The notes under the pieces were generated by a model. That model saw nothing but the letters and a program-made list of their open reading frames with translations, ran no database searches and had not been told where the DNA came from. 6,358 nucleotides of DNA, from positions 1 through 6,358 of the forward strand of contig WAQR01000050.1 in assembly GCA_015520145.1 (NCBI GenBank). Direction: 5' to 3'. A program made the translations under genes and the position numbers. This document shows positions 5,684 to 6,358 of this stretch, piece after piece; the first letter of the stretch is position 1; the number at the start of each line of letters is the position of its first letter. The stretch is from Candidatus Hydrothermarchaeota archaeon. GTDB taxonomy: Archaea > Hydrothermarchaeota > Hydrothermarchaeia > Hydrothermarchaeales > WAQR01.

Positions 5684-5836
5684 ATGGATTATGTGAGGGC
5701 TATATCAATTGCTGTTATCCTGATTCTTGTTGTGAATATAACTCTTTTTGCTATGAGGATTATCGATGTCGTCACGTTCTGGGTTATAATTGCCGGGTGT
5801 GGGATAATCGCTTTCAAAGTCATCCCAAGGATTTGA
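5684..5836 (+). CDS. Small two-helix membrane protein, 50 residues
   Basis: The frame begins MDYVRAISIAVILILVV and ends FKVIPRI. Two hydrophobic segments, about residues 6-23 and 29-45, are separated by a short turn with Arg and Asp (AMRIIDVV), which predicts a helical hairpin in the membrane. AGGTC at 5671-5675 lies 8 nt before the ATG as a moderate SD. The gene starts 25 bp after the 134-residue protein gene on the same strand, so co-transcription is likely. A longer frame overlapping it in another phase (5668-5913) gives an implausible, cysteine- and tyrosine-rich product and was rejected in favour of this one. Function is unknown; a small membrane partner or regulator of the upstream product is only a guess. 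Confidence 0.65.
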   Translation: MDYVRAISIAVILILVVNITLFAMRIIDVVTFWVIIAGCGIIAFKVIPRI

Positions 5837-5927
5837 CAACTCCGAGAAAAGAGTGGCACTATCTCAAGAGCGATTCTTTTAATTTTGTCATCATCGGCAA
5901 AAAGGACGTTTGAGCCTATAACCTCTA

Positions 5928-5967
5928 TCCATTTTAGATCGATTTTCTAGCATAGGTATAAAATGGA
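5928..5967 (+). promoter_or_regulatory. 9-bp inverted repeat enclosing the start codon of the 43-residue protein gene
   Basis: TCCATTTTA at 5928-5936 is exactly complementary to TAAAATGGA at 5959-5967, which contains the ATG at 5963. The 22-nt loop contains AGGT (5954-5957), the probable SD. In RNA this hairpin would hide the start codon. A competing short stem, TAGA (5935-5938) with TCTA (5947-5950), would open it, so a translational switch is conceivable. Confidence 0.5.
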
Positions 5968-6094
5968 AAGATGTTGGGGTTTCCCAGTAGGAGATTATAG
6001 AGACAAACGTAAATTATCTGCGATAAGGTTAATAAAATGGTTTTTTGGGATTCTCCTTATATCATGGATAATATGGCTTATTTACATCTATTAA
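5963..6094 (+). CDS. Small single-helix membrane protein, 43 residues
   Basis: The frame begins MERCWGFPVGDYRDKRK and continues into a strongly hydrophobic, Trp-rich segment from about residue 22 to 43 (LIKWFFGILLISWIIWL) that ends at the C-terminus. A basic stretch just before the helix (RDKRK...RLIK) suggests the N-terminus faces the cytoplasm by the positive-inside rule, making this a tail-anchored-like peptide. AGGT at 5954-5957 is 5 nt before the ATG. A longer frame overlapping in another phase (6037-6222) lacks an SD. The gene is 126 bp after the two-helix membrane protein gene, with its start codon buried in an inverted repeat. It could be a regulatory or toxin-like membrane peptide, but nothing in the sequence proves this. 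Confidence 0.5.
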   Translation: MERCWGFPVGDYRDKRKLSAIRLIKWFFGILLISWIIWLIYIY

Positions 6095-6125
6095 GCCAGC
6101 CACTACTTACTCCCAACAGCACGTT

Positions 6126-6147
6126 TAAAAATCCCTGCCCCTGGGCA
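6126..6147 (-). terminator. Hairpin followed by a T-run (minus strand)
   Basis: Read on the minus strand, TGCC-CAGG-GGCA (6147-6136) forms a short GC-rich stem-loop, followed after GGGA by TTTTT (6130-6126). It begins 3 nt after the stop of the possible minus-strand gene ending at 6151. Confidence 0.4.
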
Positions 6148-6150
6148 AAA

Positions 6151-6297
6151 CTATTGCAGAAACACTGGAGATTCGCCCGGGATGTAGCAAGAAAACCTAT
6201 CGAGTCTTACGAAGAACGATAAGACCCCCCTGCCTTTCAACATCACAAAGACACCTGGCCAGGGCGGCGTACAATACGTAACTTCGACTTCAACCAT
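6151..6297 (-). CDS. Possible small protein, 48 residues
   Basis: The frame begins MVEVEVTYCTPPWPGVFVML and ends GESPVFLQ. It looks like beta-strands followed by basic and aromatic stretches and is not recognised. Plausible reading continues upstream of the ATG (AKKLRDIDYVV) until a stop near 6341-6343, so this could instead be the tail of a broken gene. Support comes from context: a 14-bp palindrome with a TATA-like core lies 39 bp upstream, and a hairpin with a T-run follows the stop. The opposite strand also has a plausible reading (ending PIESYEER at 6222), so only one of the two, or neither, is real. No clear SD is seen. Confidence 0.3.
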   Translation of the reverse strand: MVEVEVTYCTPPWPGVFVMLKGRGVLSFFVRLDRFSCYIPGESPVFLQ

Positions 6298-6335
6298 CAC
6301 AACATAGTCAATATCCCTTAATTTTTTAGCAGAAA

Positions 6336-6349
6336 TTTACATATGTAAA
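6336..6349. promoter_or_regulatory. Perfect 14-bp palindrome TTTACATATGTAAA
   Basis: The two halves are exact inverse complements. The site lies upstream of the possible minus-strand gene at 6297 and contains a TATA-like core, so it could be a dimeric repressor operator overlapping a promoter. Confidence 0.45.
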
Positions 6350-6358
6350 GAGTTCCTG

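Noticed and set aside
5668..5913. Plus-strand frame of 81 codons, Cys- and Tyr-rich
   Set aside because: It is out of phase with the two-helix membrane protein frame, which has coherent hydrophobic segments and an SD; the Cys/Tyr richness is a frame artefact.
6037..6222. Plus-strand frame of 61 codons
   Set aside because: Its first part overlaps the single-helix membrane protein out of phase and it has no SD. Its last 30 residues look protein-like, so it is kept only as an alternative to the minus-strand reading.
6204..6225. Stem-loop GTCTTACG / CGATAAGAC with a one-base bulge
   Set aside because: It is not followed by a T-run on the plus strand and lies inside the possible minus-strand gene, so neither a terminator nor an RNA gene could be supported.

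Overview
The window looks like archaeal chromosome, most likely a methanogen-like or ANME-like euryarchaeon (Halobacteriota/Methanosarcinia side). The evidence is an archaeal-type ThpR RNA phosphodiesterase, an XPD/Rad3-like iron-sulfur helicase, TATA-box-like elements about 25-35 bp before several starts, short or near-absent leaders, and an archaeal-looking transposase remnant. The lineage is an inference from style and cannot be fixed without a search.

Left part (1-640): positions 1-87 are AT-rich with no supportable gene. Positions 88-366 hold a small decayed transposon. The first 31 or so codons of a transposase (helix-turn-helix part) run directly, with a frame change, into its C-terminal tail, and the catalytic core is missing. 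Imperfect inverted repeats lie at both ends. A tandem 10-bp repeat abuts the right end. A 54-codon gene with a strong Shine-Dalgarno (SD) sequence follows (472-636).

Middle part: thpR (689-1240, +) is convergent with a minus-strand set of three genes. In transcription order these are an XPD/DinG-like Fe-S helicase (4135-2396), a class I SAM-dependent methyltransferase (2315-1668) and an 82-residue zinc-ribbon protein (1597-1349). The gaps are 80 and 70 nt, so they may form a loose operon. The leaders of the helicase and methyltransferase genes both carry iterated GGNGATATA-like units; in front of the helicase there are four head-to-tail units of exactly 10 bp.

Right part (4372-6358): from a repeat-rich divergent promoter region, a plus-strand series begins. 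It encodes a membrane-anchored protein with a Cys-rich CEYCC...CGCAH domain (TTG start), an unrecognised 134-residue soluble protein, a 50-residue two-helix membrane protein and a 43-residue single-helix membrane protein. The last two are short and are masked by longer spurious reading frames. The start codon of the last one lies inside a perfect 9-bp inverted repeat. At the right edge, a possible 48-codon minus-strand gene is framed by a 14-bp palindrome upstream and a hairpin plus T-run downstream.

The two recognisable functional themes are RNA end processing or repair (ThpR) and nucleic-acid unwinding (helicase with methyltransferase and zinc ribbon). The plus-strand cell-surface/membrane group has no assignable function. 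No CRISPR array, rRNA or tRNA was seen.
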